This document shows positions 43,062 to 50,978 of a stretch of DNA of 64,000 nucleotides, in pieces. This DNA comes from JAVVEG01 sp032251455 (lineage in GTDB: Bacteria; Pseudomonadota; Gammaproteobacteria; Pseudomonadales; Pseudohongiellaceae): NCBI GenBank assembly GCA_032251455.1, contig JAVVEG010000003.1, positions 62,001 through 126,000 on the forward strand. The letters run 5' to 3'. Each line of letters starts with the position of its first letter. Position 1 is the stretch's first letter. Below the pieces are notes generated by a model. That model made no database searches, had not been told where the DNA came from, and was given only the letters and a program-made list of their open reading frames with translations. Made by a program: the position numbers and the translations under genes.

Positions 43062-44969
43062 TCAGATAATAGCCTGTTGCTGCATCATGTCGATAACCCG
43101 GTCCAGACACTCATCTACAGATAAAGTGGCAGTATCCAGTTCCAGGCAGGCATTGTCCGGGATATCGTAAGGGAAGGAAACCCCGGGAATATCGGCAGAC
43201 TCCTTGCCTTCAGCCGCAGCGTACAGCCCGCTGGGATCACGCTGTTTGCATACTTCCAAGGGCGGATTCAGGTAGATCAGGAAACAATGATCCCGGCCTA
43301 CTATGCTCAGTGCATGCTCCCTGGAATCCCTGTTTGGGGCGACAAAGGCCGCACAGCAGATCAGGCCAGACTCATTCAGCAGGCGGGCGATGTGACTGCT
43401 GCGACGCAGGTTTTCGGCCCGGCCGGCCTGGTCATGTGGCAGGTCCTTGCTGATGCCCAGCCGCATGGTCTTGCCGTCGAGAATCGTGCTGACCCGGCCC
43501 ATATCGAACAGCCGCCGCTCCAGACCATGTGCCAGTGTTGATTTGCCGGAACCGGAGATGCCAATGAACATGATCGTAGCCGGCTTCTGGCCATAGCGGG
43601 CAGCCCGTTCTTCCCGGGTTACATGGGTTGTGCTGGCCGGACCTTTTGTTTTCCTGTTACCGGCGACAGGATCAATTCTGATCATGCCGGCACCGATGGT
43701 TACATTGCTGAGCCGGTCGATGAGAATGAAGGCACCGGTGCTGCGGTTGCTGCGGTAATCGTCAACGCAGACTTTCTGGTCGACGCTGATGCCACAAAGC
43801 CCGATCTCGTTCAGTTCAAGACCAGGGGCAGGGCGTTCGTCCAGGGTGTTGACATCGATCTGGTGGCGCAGGCTGCGAATGTGTCCACTGACGGTTTTGC
43901 TGCCGATCTTGAAATCATAGAGTTTGCCTGGCAGCATCGGCTGCTCGGCCATCCAGACAATGACCGCATCAAATTCATCGCTTACCAGCGGCAGGTTATC
44001 CCGGTGCACGATCATATCGCCCCGGCTGACGTCGATCTCGTCCTCCAGGGTCAGGGTAACAGCCATTTCGGCATGAGCCAGCTCAAGCTCCTCGTCAAAA
44101 GTGACAATGGATTTGATGCGGCTGGTTTTTCCGGAAGGCAGAACCTGTATGGCATCTCCCTTGCGCACGATGCCGGAACCCAGGGTGCCACAGAAACCGC
44201 GGAAATTCAGGTTGGGCCGGTTGACGAACTGTACCGGAAAACGGAAATCCTTCAGGTTGCGATCTTCGGCTATTTCCACAGTCTCCAGGATGGTCATCAG
44301 GGCCTGGCCTTCATACCAGGGCATGTTCTCGCTCAGGTTGACCACATTGTCACCATTGAGCGCGGAAAGAGGCAGGAAGTGGTAGTCCTGGCCCGTCAGT
44401 TGTCGGGCAAAATCCTGATAATCAGCCTTTATCTGTGCAAACACATCTTCCCGGTAATCCATCAGATCCATCTTGTTGATGGCAACGACAACATGGCAGA
44501 TACCCAGCAAGGAAGTGATGAAACTGTGTCGCTTGGTTTGGCGCTGCACACCATGCCTGGCATCGATGAGGATAACGGCCAGGTCACAGGTTGAGGCGCC
44601 GGTCGCCATATTGCGCGTATATTGTTCATGGCCGGGCGTGTCGGCAATGATGAACTTGCGTTTGGCGGTGGAAAAATAACGGTAGGCAACATCTATCGTG
44701 ATGCCCTGTTCGCGCTCAGCCTGCAGGCCATCGACCAGCAGGGCCAGGTCGAGCTTGCCGCCGGTGGTGCCGGATTTGACGCTGTCGGCAGTAATGGCCG
44801 CCAGCTGGTCTTCATAAATCATGTGGGAGTCATGCAACAGGCGGCCGATCAAGGTGCTCTTGCCATCATCGACACTGCCGCAGGTGAGCAGCCGCAGCAG
44901 CTCCTTGCGCTCGTGCTGGGCCAGATAGGCGTTGATATCTGTGCTGATGAGATCTGACTGGTGTGACAT
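43062..44969 (-). CDS. cysNC: Bifunctional sulfate adenylyltransferase subunit 1 / APS kinase
   Basis: This fusion gives both the GTP-driving subunit of ATP sulfurylase and APS kinase, so sulfate is taken to PAPS. The CysN half (residues about 1-440) has the GTPase motifs GSVDDGKST, DTPGHEQYT and NKMD. The CysC half (about 455-635) has P-loop GISGSGKST and the APS-kinase blocks FLIYLNPPLEVCKQRDPSGLY. I start at ATG 44969 (MSHQSDLISTDINAYLAQHE), two bases after the cysD stop; the longer frame to 45026 lies within cysD. Length is 635 residues. Confidence 0.97.
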   Translation of the reverse strand: MSHQSDLISTDINAYLAQHERKELLRLLTCGSVDDGKSTLIGRLLHDSHMIYEDQLAAITADSVKSGTTGGKLDLALLVDGLQAEREQGITIDVAYRYFSTAKRKFIIADTPGHEQYTRNMATGASTCDLAVILIDARHGVQRQTKRHSFITSLLGICHVVVAINKMDLMDYREDVFAQIKADYQDFARQLTGQDYHFLPLSALNGDNVVNLSENMPWYEGQALMTILETVEIAEDRNLKDFRFPVQFVNRPNLNFRGFCGTLGSGIVRKGDAIQVLPSGKTSRIKSIVTFDEELELAHAEMAVTLTLEDEIDVSRGDMIVHRDNLPLVSDEFDAVIVWMAEQPMLPGKLYDFKIGSKTVSGHIRSLRHQIDVNTLDERPAPGLELNEIGLCGISVDQKVCVDDYRSNRSTGAFILIDRLSNVTIGAGMIRIDPVAGNRKTKGPASTTHVTREERAARYGQKPATIMFIGISGSGKSTLAHGLERRLFDMGRVSTILDGKTMRLGISKDLPHDQAGRAENLRRSSHIARLLNESGLICCAAFVAPNRDSREHALSIVGRDHCFLIYLNPPLEVCKQRDPSGLYAAAEGKESADIPGVSFPYDIPDNACLELDTATLSVDECLDRVIDMMQQQAII

Positions 44970-44970
44970 A

Positions 44971-45879
44971 TCAAAAATACCCTTTGCGTTTTTTCTCTTC
45001 CATTGACCCGGCCTGGTCACTGTCAATCAGCCGCCCCTGGCGTTCCGATGTCGTGGTCAGCAGCATTTCCTGAATGATTTCCGGCAGGGTGGTAGCCCTG
45101 GATTCAACCGCACCAGTAAGCGGATAGCAGCCCAGGGTCCGAAAGCGCACCATCTTCATTTCAACCTGCTGGCCTTCTTTTAATGGCATGCGCTCATCGT
45201 CCACCATGATGTCGACGCCGTCGATATTCACTACCGGGCGTGGTTTGGCAAAATACAGTGGAACGATGTCAATCTCATTGAGGTAGATGTACTGCCAGAT
45301 ATCCAGTTCGGTCCAGTTGGAGAGTGGGAACACCCGGATGCTTTCACCTTTGTTGACCTTGCAGTTATAGATGTTCCAGAGTTCGGGGCGCTGGTTTTTC
45401 GGATCCCAGCCATGATTCTTGTCGCGAAAGGAAAATACCCTTTCCTTGGCTCTGGATTTTTCCTCATCCCGGCGTCCGCCACCGAAGGCTGCGTCAAACC
45501 GGTATTTGTTCAGCGCCTGGCGCAGGGCCTGGGTTTTCATGATATCGGTATGTTTTTCGCTGCCGTGGGTGAATGGGCCAATGCCGGCATCCACGCCCTC
45601 CTGGTTGATATGCACGATCAGGTCCAGGCCGAGTTTTTTCACCTGTTCATCGCGAAAGCGAATCATCTCCCTGAATTTCCAGGTGGTATCGACATGCATC
45701 AGGGGGAAAGGCGGTTTGCCCGGGTAGAAGGCTTTCAGCGCCAGGTGTAGCATTACCGAGGAGTCCTTGCCGATGGAGTAAAGCATGACCGGGTTGTCAA
45801 ACTCGGCCGCGACTTCTCTGATGATGTGGATACTTTCTGCTTCAAGTTGTTTCAGGTGGGTCAGGTTGTAATCTGTCAT
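44971..45879 (-). CDS. cysD: Sulfate adenylyltransferase subunit 2
   Basis: CysD makes APS from sulfate and ATP with energy from CysN. It is a PP-loop enzyme with YSIGKDSSVMLHLALKAF near residue 40, AFGGGRRDEEKSRAKERVFSFRD and the C-terminal block GAVESRATTLPEIIQEMLLTTTSERQGR. I choose ATG 45879 (MTDYNLTHLKQLEAESI); a TTG seven codons upstream is possible. It is the first gene of the cysD-cysNC pair. Length is 302 residues. Confidence 0.97.
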   Translation of the reverse strand: MTDYNLTHLKQLEAESIHIIREVAAEFDNPVMLYSIGKDSSVMLHLALKAFYPGKPPFPLMHVDTTWKFREMIRFRDEQVKKLGLDLIVHINQEGVDAGIGPFTHGSEKHTDIMKTQALRQALNKYRFDAAFGGGRRDEEKSRAKERVFSFRDKNHGWDPKNQRPELWNIYNCKVNKGESIRVFPLSNWTELDIWQYIYLNEIDIVPLYFAKPRPVVNIDGVDIMVDDERMPLKEGQQVEMKMVRFRTLGCYPLTGAVESRATTLPEIIQEMLLTTTSERQGRLIDSDQAGSMEEKKRKGYF

Positions 45880-45966
45880 GGTCGGAATCTTTTGCTTCAA
45901 TTGCGACGACCGATGCCCGGTGAGTTGTTTCCGGAAGCGCTATCGTCGCTTGAGAGTGGGAGGTGA

Positions 45967-46404
45967 TCAATCGTCGGATTTTTCCGGCTTGTCCATGCCA
46001 AATTCTTCAGACAGGGCGCCAGTTTGCTCCGGATGTTTCCTGGGAGCGTAATCCTTGGGTGCCTGCACGCCTTCTTCGTGATTGTTGCCGACGCGAAACA
46101 CATTTTCCTCGCTGGCTGGCAACAATTTGCTGGCAACCTCTCCTGAGCATAAATCCTGTGCTCCGGAAGCCAGGTGCTGGTAGACATCCCGATAGCTTTC
46201 GGTCATGTGCTGTACCAGTTCAGCAGTCATATTGAAATGTTCGCTGACATTATCCTTGTAGCGACGGTGTTGTTCCTGCAGTTGTTGTACCTGCTGCTCA
46301 AGCTCTGCTATGCGGGCGGGGTTGGCGTTGTTAAGGCGGCTGGCTGCCAGTACGCCCAGACACAGGCCTGCAGCAAGACAGCCGATTCCGATCAACCATA
46401 ACAT
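45967..46404 (-). CDS. zapG: ZapG/YhcB-family envelope protein (DUF1043)
   Basis: YhcB (ZapG) is a small inner-membrane protein tied to cell-wall synthesis and division. Starting at ATG 46404, the product has an N-terminal helix (MLWLIGIGCLAAGLCLGVLAA). A coiled coil (RIAELEQQVQQLQEQHRRYKDNVSEHFNMTAELVQHMTESYRDVYQHLASGAQDLC) follows, which is the family core. The charged tail is disordered. Length is 145 residues. A longer frame to 46596 would put 64 unrelated residues ahead of the helix. Confidence 0.87.
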   Translation of the reverse strand: MLWLIGIGCLAAGLCLGVLAASRLNNANPARIAELEQQVQQLQEQHRRYKDNVSEHFNMTAELVQHMTESYRDVYQHLASGAQDLCSGEVASKLLPASEENVFRVGNNHEEGVQAPKDYAPRKHPEQTGALSEEFGMDKPEKSDD

Positions 46405-46601
46405 ATGAATATCTGCCTCTTGGAGTAACTGATGCCCCCTGCTGTCACGGGGCCTTGCGAAGTTGTGCAAGTATAGCGTGAATTGGCGGTTTTCGGCGAA
46501 GAAATTTTCAACCCTGCTGTCTGTAAACGCTCCAGATGCTGGAGCTGCACCGGATAAATGGCGTAGAATCAGCCTTTGTATTCCACTCGTGTGCATTCCT
46601 C

Positions 46602-47741
46602 ATGACGCCTGTCTGCCTGACCCCTGTCTACCTGACCCCTGCCCAGCGTTACCAGCAAGATATTGAATCAGGTGAGTTGCAGGCCGACCAGGCTCAGGCT
46701 GAAGCAATCCGTCAGGTGCAGATACTTTTTGAGCAATTGTTGCAGGCAGACCCGCCCAGCAAGGGCTTGTGGCACAAAGTGCAGCGCCTGTTCGGCTGGC
46801 AGGGCGGCAAGGTGGACTCACCGCAGGGCATTTATTTCCATGGTGGGGTGGGGCGGGGAAAAACCTGCATCATGGATATTTTTTATGAAAGCCTGCCTTT
46901 CGAGCAAAAGCTCAGAACACATTTTCATCGTTTCATGCAGCGTGTGCACGCAGAACTGGCCTCTTTGCAGCAGCAAAAAAATCCCCTGGAGACGGTAGCC
47001 TTGCGCTTGGCCAGGGAAGCCCGGGTAATCTGTTTTGATGAATTCTTTGTGTCCGACATCGGTGACGCCATGATTCTGGGCGGATTGCTGGAGCACCTGG
47101 TCACAGCGGGTGTGGTCCTGGTGGCAACATCCAATACGCATCCTGACAGGCTTTACGAAAACGGTCTGCAAAGAGAGCGCTTTCTGCCTGCCATAGCCTT
47201 GTTGCATCAGCATACCCGGATCATTCACCTGGATGGGGGCACTGATTATCGTTTGCGGACCCTGCAGCAGGCCGCGCTCTACCACACACCGCTGGGCGCT
47301 GAGTCTGAACAGAGTCTGCGGCAGGGATTCAGAAAGCTGGTATCGGAGCACGCGCAGATCGATAAGGATTGTCGCATCGAGGTGCTGGGGCGTGACATCG
47401 AGGCGAGATTCTGTGCTGATGACGTGGTCTGGTTTGATTTCAAGGCGCTCTGTAGCGGGCCGCGCAGTGCCTTTGACTATATTGAACTGGCCAGGCTGTT
47501 TCATACTTTCATTGTCTCCGATATTCCGGCGTTCGGTGCGGCCAATGATGATATGGCCCGTCGTTTCATCAGCCTGGTTGATGAGCTCTATGATCATAAT
47601 GCCAAGCTGATGCTTTCGGCAGCAGTGCCATTGCACGGGCTTTATCGGGAAGGCAGCCTGGCCACGGTATTTGAACGGACCCTCAGTCGCCTGCTTGAAA
47701 TGCAGTCGCATGAATACCTGGCCCGCGCGCACAAACCCTGA
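46602..47741 (+). CDS. zapE: Cell-division AAA-type ATPase ZapE
   Basis: ZapE (AFG1-like) is a P-loop ATPase that destabilises FtsZ rings late in division. Walker A is GGVGRGKTCIMD, Walker B ICFDEFFVSD, sensor VLVATSNTHPDRLYENGLQRERFLPAI, and the C-terminal block FDFKALCSGPRSAFDYIELARLFHTF. The start is ATG 46602, giving 379 residues. Codons 3-12 carry a 15-base tandem duplication (see findings). It is divergent from zapG. Confidence 0.95.
   Translation: MTPVCLTPVYLTPAQRYQQDIESGELQADQAQAEAIRQVQILFEQLLQADPPSKGLWHKVQRLFGWQGGKVDSPQGIYFHGGVGRGKTCIMDIFYESLPFEQKLRTHFHRFMQRVHAELASLQQQKNPLETVALRLAREARVICFDEFFVSDIGDAMILGGLLEHLVTAGVVLVATSNTHPDRLYENGLQRERFLPAIALLHQHTRIIHLDGGTDYRLRTLQQAALYHTPLGAESEQSLRQGFRKLVSEHAQIDKDCRIEVLGRDIEARFCADDVVWFDFKALCSGPRSAFDYIELARLFHTFIVSDIPAFGAANDDMARRFISLVDELYDHNAKLMLSAAVPLHGLYREGSLATVFERTLSRLLEMQSHEYLARAHKP
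46608..46637 (+). repeat. zapE: 15-base tandem duplication in the zapE start
   Basis: CCTGTCTGCCTGACC is followed directly by CCTGTCTACCTGACC (one mismatch), encoding the repeat CLTPVYLTP just after the start methionine. It looks like a recent slippage event that kept the frame. Confidence 0.75.
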
Positions 47742-47774
47742 CAACAGGCGCAATAGTGGGGTATTATCCAGCGC

Positions 47775-49127
47775 ATGAAAAAAATCAAATATTTCCTGAT
47801 CGTACTGTTATCGATACTCTTGGGTCTTGCGGCCTGGGCGGGGATTACGCCAGCCTATATCACCTCCGCCCCGGCTGTGGCTGCTGGCATTGGCGCCAAG
47901 TTGCTGTGCAGTTCTCACTATGTCAGCGGTTTCTCCAGGGAGCAGTCCTTCGATGATCTGGTGCAGTATTCGCCTCTGCTGGAGTATTTGAGTATCGATT
48001 ACAACGAGCAGGAGCGTGCCGTAAGTACCTCGTTTTTCCGTATGGCCCCCACGACTGCCACCTATATTCCGGGATTGGGTTGTGCCGTGTCCTACCCGGG
48101 GTATGAGCAGCGTCATAACTATGAAGTGACCACACCTTCCGTGTTGGCCAGTCTCTGGCCGCATGGCAACCGGGTGCCTGCGCCTGACCCTAGCCTGCAG
48201 GCCTTGCTGCAGGACATCGTCGAGCGCGACAACAGACAAGGTCTCAATACCCGGGCATTGCTGGTGGTGCGGGATGGACAGGTGAGCGCAGAAGTTTATG
48301 CTCAGGGCGCTGGCCCCGATACCCCTTTGCTGGGCTGGTCCATGGCCAAGAGCCTGGTCAGCATTATGATTGGCAACCTGCAGCTGCGTGAAGAAGTGTC
48401 GATAGAGGACAGTCAGTTGTTTTCGCCCTGGCAGCAGGACGGTCGAGCCGATATCCAGCTGGGCCATCTGCTGACGATGACCGATGGTCTCGATTTCTCC
48501 GAGCGCTATAACCCGGGGGACGATGCCACCGCCATGCTTTTCACGGCGCCCTCGGTCTCGGATTATGCCATGGCGAGGCCCCTGCAACAGGAACCGGGCA
48601 CCGTATTCAATTACAGCTCCGGAACGGCAAATCTGCTTTCCCGCTATTATTTCGAGACCGTAGGGGGCACCCTGCAAGCCAGTTATGAGGATTACCGGCA
48701 AAACATCCTGGGCCCCATGGGGTTTCAGCACAGTGTCTTTGAGGTCGATGCCAGTGGCGTGTTTGTGGGGAGTTCCTATTTTTATGCCTCGGCCAGAGAC
48801 TGGGCGCGTCTTGGTCAGTTGATGCTGAACCGCGGAGTGCTGAATGGTCATCGGATCGTCAGCGCCGAGTGGGTGGAAGCATCCATGCAGCCCAATGGTT
48901 CTGGCAACAACAAGGCGTATGGCTATCAGTGGTGGTTGAATCGGGGTAATCAGAGGCTGCGCTGGCCGGATCTGCCTGTTGATGCGTTTGCGGCTCAGGG
49001 CAACCGGCAACAGAGCGTGATGGTCATTCCGTCGGAAAACCTGGTTATTGTCAGATTGGGCTGGACGGCTGGAGGCTATCCCGCCAATTCCCGTTTTGCC
49101 GAAATAGTGCAACAGGCGTCCCTGTAG
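47775..49127 (+). CDS. Serine hydrolase of the beta-lactamase-related (class C / NylB-like) family
   Basis: A 450-residue exported protein with N-terminal signal/anchor (KKIKYFLIVLLSILLGLAAWAGITPAYI). The SxxK catalytic motif is GWSMAKSLVS near residue 191, and the Tyr motif is FNYSSGTANLLS in place of the strict YxN. GLLTMTDGLDFSE-type and YGYQWWLNRG blocks follow. Such proteins are peptidases, esterases or amide hydrolases; a true beta-lactamase is unlikely because of the Tyr-Ser-Ser motif and the missing KTG. It is inserted between zapE (33 bases) and rplM, where it is not part of the conserved order. Confidence 0.85.
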   Translation: MKKIKYFLIVLLSILLGLAAWAGITPAYITSAPAVAAGIGAKLLCSSHYVSGFSREQSFDDLVQYSPLLEYLSIDYNEQERAVSTSFFRMAPTTATYIPGLGCAVSYPGYEQRHNYEVTTPSVLASLWPHGNRVPAPDPSLQALLQDIVERDNRQGLNTRALLVVRDGQVSAEVYAQGAGPDTPLLGWSMAKSLVSIMIGNLQLREEVSIEDSQLFSPWQQDGRADIQLGHLLTMTDGLDFSERYNPGDDATAMLFTAPSVSDYAMARPLQQEPGTVFNYSSGTANLLSRYYFETVGGTLQASYEDYRQNILGPMGFQHSVFEVDASGVFVGSSYFYASARDWARLGQLMLNRGVLNGHRIVSAEWVEASMQPNGSGNNKAYGYQWWLNRGNQRLRWPDLPVDAFAAQGNRQQSVMVIPSENLVIVRLGWTAGGYPANSRFAEIVQQASL

Positions 49128-49168
49128 GGTATGGGTGGAATGTTTGCCGGGCAGGCACAGATAAATGC

Positions 49169-49197
49169 TTGAATATTGTTGACCACTTCGGTAGTAT
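49169..49197 (+). promoter_or_regulatory. Candidate promoter of rplM-rpsI
   Basis: TTGAAT (49169-49174), 17 bases and TAGTAT (49192-49197) precede rplM by 68 bases, giving a leader of about 60 bases. Confidence 0.55.
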
Positions 49198-49232
49198 TCG
49201 CGCTCCTTGAAGATTATGCCTGTTTGGGCCTT

Positions 49233-49248
49233 GCTCATGACGATGAGC
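49233..49248 (+). promoter_or_regulatory. Leader hairpin before rplM
   Basis: GCTCAT and ATGAGC form a perfect six-base stem with a GACG tetraloop, ending 16 bases before the rplM start. In E. coli the rplM leader is the site of feedback control by L13. This stem-loop is in a suitable place for a similar role, but that is inferred. Confidence 0.4.
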
Positions 49249-49264
49249 TTACTGGTGGATTGAA

Positions 49265-49693
49265 ATGAAGACTTTTAGTGCAAAACCACAGAATGTTGAA
49301 CACAACTGGCTGCTCGTGGATGCGGAAGGCAAGACTCTGGGCCGCATGGCAGCAGAGATAGCTACCTGTCTGCGTGGCAAGCACAAGCCGGAATACACCC
49401 CACACGTCGATACCGGTGATTTTGTGGTTGTTGTCAATGCCGAGAAGGTTGTGGTTACCGGCAACAAAACCAATGGCAAGATGTATCATGCCCATACCGG
49501 CTTTCCTGGCGGTATCAAGTCCATGTCTTTTGGTAAATTGATAGAACGTTCGCCAGAGCGCATCATCAAGCTGGCAGTCAAGGGGATGTTGCCCCGGACT
49601 CCGCTGGGTCGTGCCATGTTCAAGAAATTGAAGGTCTATGCCGGCAACGAACACCCTCACGCCGCACAACAACCCCAGGCTATCACGCTGTAA
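49265..49693 (+). CDS. rplM: 50S ribosomal protein L13
   Basis: A 142-residue protein matching bacterial L13 along its length: NWLLVDAEGKTLGRMAAEIATCLRGKHKPEYTPHVDTGDFVVVVNA, the GGIKSMSFGKLIERSPERIIKLAVKGMLPRTPLGRAM region and YAGNEHPHAAQQP at the end. It is first in the rplM-rpsI pair, 26 bases before rpsI. Confidence 0.99.
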   Translation: MKTFSAKPQNVEHNWLLVDAEGKTLGRMAAEIATCLRGKHKPEYTPHVDTGDFVVVVNAEKVVVTGNKTNGKMYHAHTGFPGGIKSMSFGKLIERSPERIIKLAVKGMLPRTPLGRAMFKKLKVYAGNEHPHAAQQPQAITL

Positions 49694-49719
49694 ACTGAAA
49701 CGAGGTTCACTACACAGTT

Positions 49720-50112
49720 ATGTCCATTACACAATACTACGGTACCGGTCGTCGCAAAACAGCAACTGCCAGAGTTTTCCTGACCAAGGGGTCGGGTACG
49801 ATCACCGTCAACAAACGCCCTCTGAACGGTTTTTTCGGTCGGGAAGTGGCCCGCATGATTGTACAGCAGCCGCTGGAGCTGGTGGATATGACTGGCAAGT
49901 TTGATGTCAAGGTGACGGTCAGTGGTGGTGGCAGCTTTGGTCAGGCGGGGGCCATTCGTCATGGCATTACCCGTGCGCTCATGGAATACGATGAGGAGTT
50001 GCGACCGATTCTGCGCAAGGCAGGTTTTGTGACCCGTGATGCCCGTGAAGTGGAACGCAAGAAAGTGGGTCTGCGCAAGGCGCGCAAGCGTCCTCAGTAC
50101 TCCAAGCGTTAA
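49720..50112 (+). CDS. rpsI: 30S ribosomal protein S9
   Basis: A 130-residue S9 with YYGTGRRKTATARVFL at the start, GSFGQAGAIRHGITRAL in the middle and the C-terminal tail GLRKARKRPQYSKR that reaches the P-site tRNA. It is followed at once by a terminator. Confidence 0.99.
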   Translation: MSITQYYGTGRRKTATARVFLTKGSGTITVNKRPLNGFFGREVARMIVQQPLELVDMTGKFDVKVTVSGGGSFGQAGAIRHGITRALMEYDEELRPILRKAGFVTRDAREVERKKVGLRKARKRPQYSKR

Positions 50113-50130
50113 TCCTGCCGTAAACACGGA

Positions 50131-50167
50131 AAGCGCTCAACCCGACAACGGGTTGGCGCTTTTTTTA
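50131..50167 (+). terminator. Rho-independent terminator after rpsI
   Basis: AGCGC-TCAACCCG and CGGGTTG-GCGCT form a strong stem of about 12 pairs around an ACAA loop, followed by seven Ts. Confidence 0.93.
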
Positions 50168-50231
50168 TGCCCATTGAAATTAAATTTTCATTCTTATCAA
50201 TAGGTTGCCAAGCCTCCACCTAATCCCGTGC

Positions 50232-50260
50232 TTGTAAAAAAGTACAAAATTAGCTACTAT
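50232..50260 (+). promoter_or_regulatory. Candidate promoter of the petA operon
   Basis: TTGTAA (50232-50237), 17 bases and TACTAT (50255-50260) form a good sigma-70 promoter in the 266-base gap after rpsI. The leader to petA would be about 110 bases. Confidence 0.6.
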
Positions 50261-50263
50261 TCG

Positions 50264-50294
50264 GCGAATTTGTTGATAGTGGCGATGAATTCGC
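50264..50294. repeat. Inverted repeat just after the petA promoter
   Basis: GCGAATT and AATTCGC (seven-base perfect arms, 17-base loop) begin three bases after the -10 box, overlapping the expected transcription start. It could be an operator for a redox- or respiration-linked regulator, or a leader stem. Confidence 0.35.
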
Positions 50295-50378
50295 GATTTT
50301 CATGTTGATTCAATGCCTGGCTCCAGGGCTCATCCCGGCTGGAGTACTCTTTTTGTCTATTGTTCAGGAGATATTACG

Positions 50379-50978
50379 GTGAGTGAAGACGGTACTGATT
50401 CTGGCCGCAGGCGGTTTTTGTTGGGTTCCACCTCGGTAGTGGGTGTGGCAGGTGTGGCAGGTGCTGCAGTTCCCTTTGTCGGCTCCTGGAGTCCAAGTGC
50501 CAAGGCTCGCGCCGCTGGCGCTTCGGTCAGGATAGACGTAGGCCGGATTGAAGAGGGCGGTATTCTGGGGCCGATTCCAGCGTGGCGCGGCAAACCGATC
50601 TTCATCGTCAGACGAACCCAGGCCGCCCTGGACGCCTTGCCTGAATTGAATGACCGGGTCCAGGACCCGGATTCCAGCCAACCTGAACAGCCTGAATACG
50701 CAACCAATCTTCACCGTTCGCGCGAGCCGGAAATTCTTGTTCTTGTCGGGCTGTGCCCACACCTGTTTTGTTCGCCTACGCCTCATCTTGCGCTTCGCCC
50801 GGAGCCTTTCGATGAGAACTGGAAAGGGGGGTTTTTCTGCCCCTGTCACGGTTCCCGCTTCGATCTGGCAGGCCGTGTGTTCAATAACTCTCCTGCTTCT
50901 CGTAACATGGAGGTTCCACCCTACTACTACGAGACTGACAATATATTGGTAATCGGTGAAGATGGGGTGAACGCGTAA
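50379..50978 (+). CDS. petA: Ubiquinol-cytochrome c reductase Rieske subunit
   Basis: PetA carries electrons from ubiquinol to cytochrome c1 in the bc1 complex. I start at GTG 50379, which has AGGAG eight bases upstream; the longer frame to 50313 contains this ribosome site. The N-terminus has a Tat-type signal (SGRRRFLLGSTSVVGVAGVAGAAVPFVGSW) that also serves as the membrane anchor. Cluster box II is CPCHGSRFD as usual. Box I reads CPHLFC instead of the strongly conserved CTHLGC: both cysteines and the histidine are kept, but Thr and Gly are replaced. Length is 199 residues. The stop overlaps the next start by one base. Confidence 0.94.
   Translation: MSEDGTDSGRRRFLLGSTSVVGVAGVAGAAVPFVGSWSPSAKARAAGASVRIDVGRIEEGGILGPIPAWRGKPIFIVRRTQAALDALPELNDRVQDPDSSQPEQPEYATNLHRSREPEILVLVGLCPHLFCSPTPHLALRPEPFDENWKGGFFCPCHGSRFDLAGRVFNNSPASRNMEVPPYYYETDNILVIGEDGVNA

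Noticed and set aside
43623..44594. A 323-codon plus-strand frame opposite cysNC
   Set aside because: It mirrors the GTPase domain of CysNC and has no recognisable features of its own.
46405..46596. A 64-residue N-terminal extension of zapG
   Set aside because: The membrane helix of this family is at the very N-terminus, so the ATG at 46404 is better.
47775..49127. Class C beta-lactamase
   Set aside because: SxxK is present but the YxN motif is YSS and no KTG motif is visible, which fits other serine hydrolases of the family.
47808..49238. A 476-codon open frame on the minus strand opposite the serine hydrolase
   Set aside because: It has no family character, is rich in Arg, His and Gln as expected from an antisense shadow, and the plus-strand gene has clear catalytic motifs.
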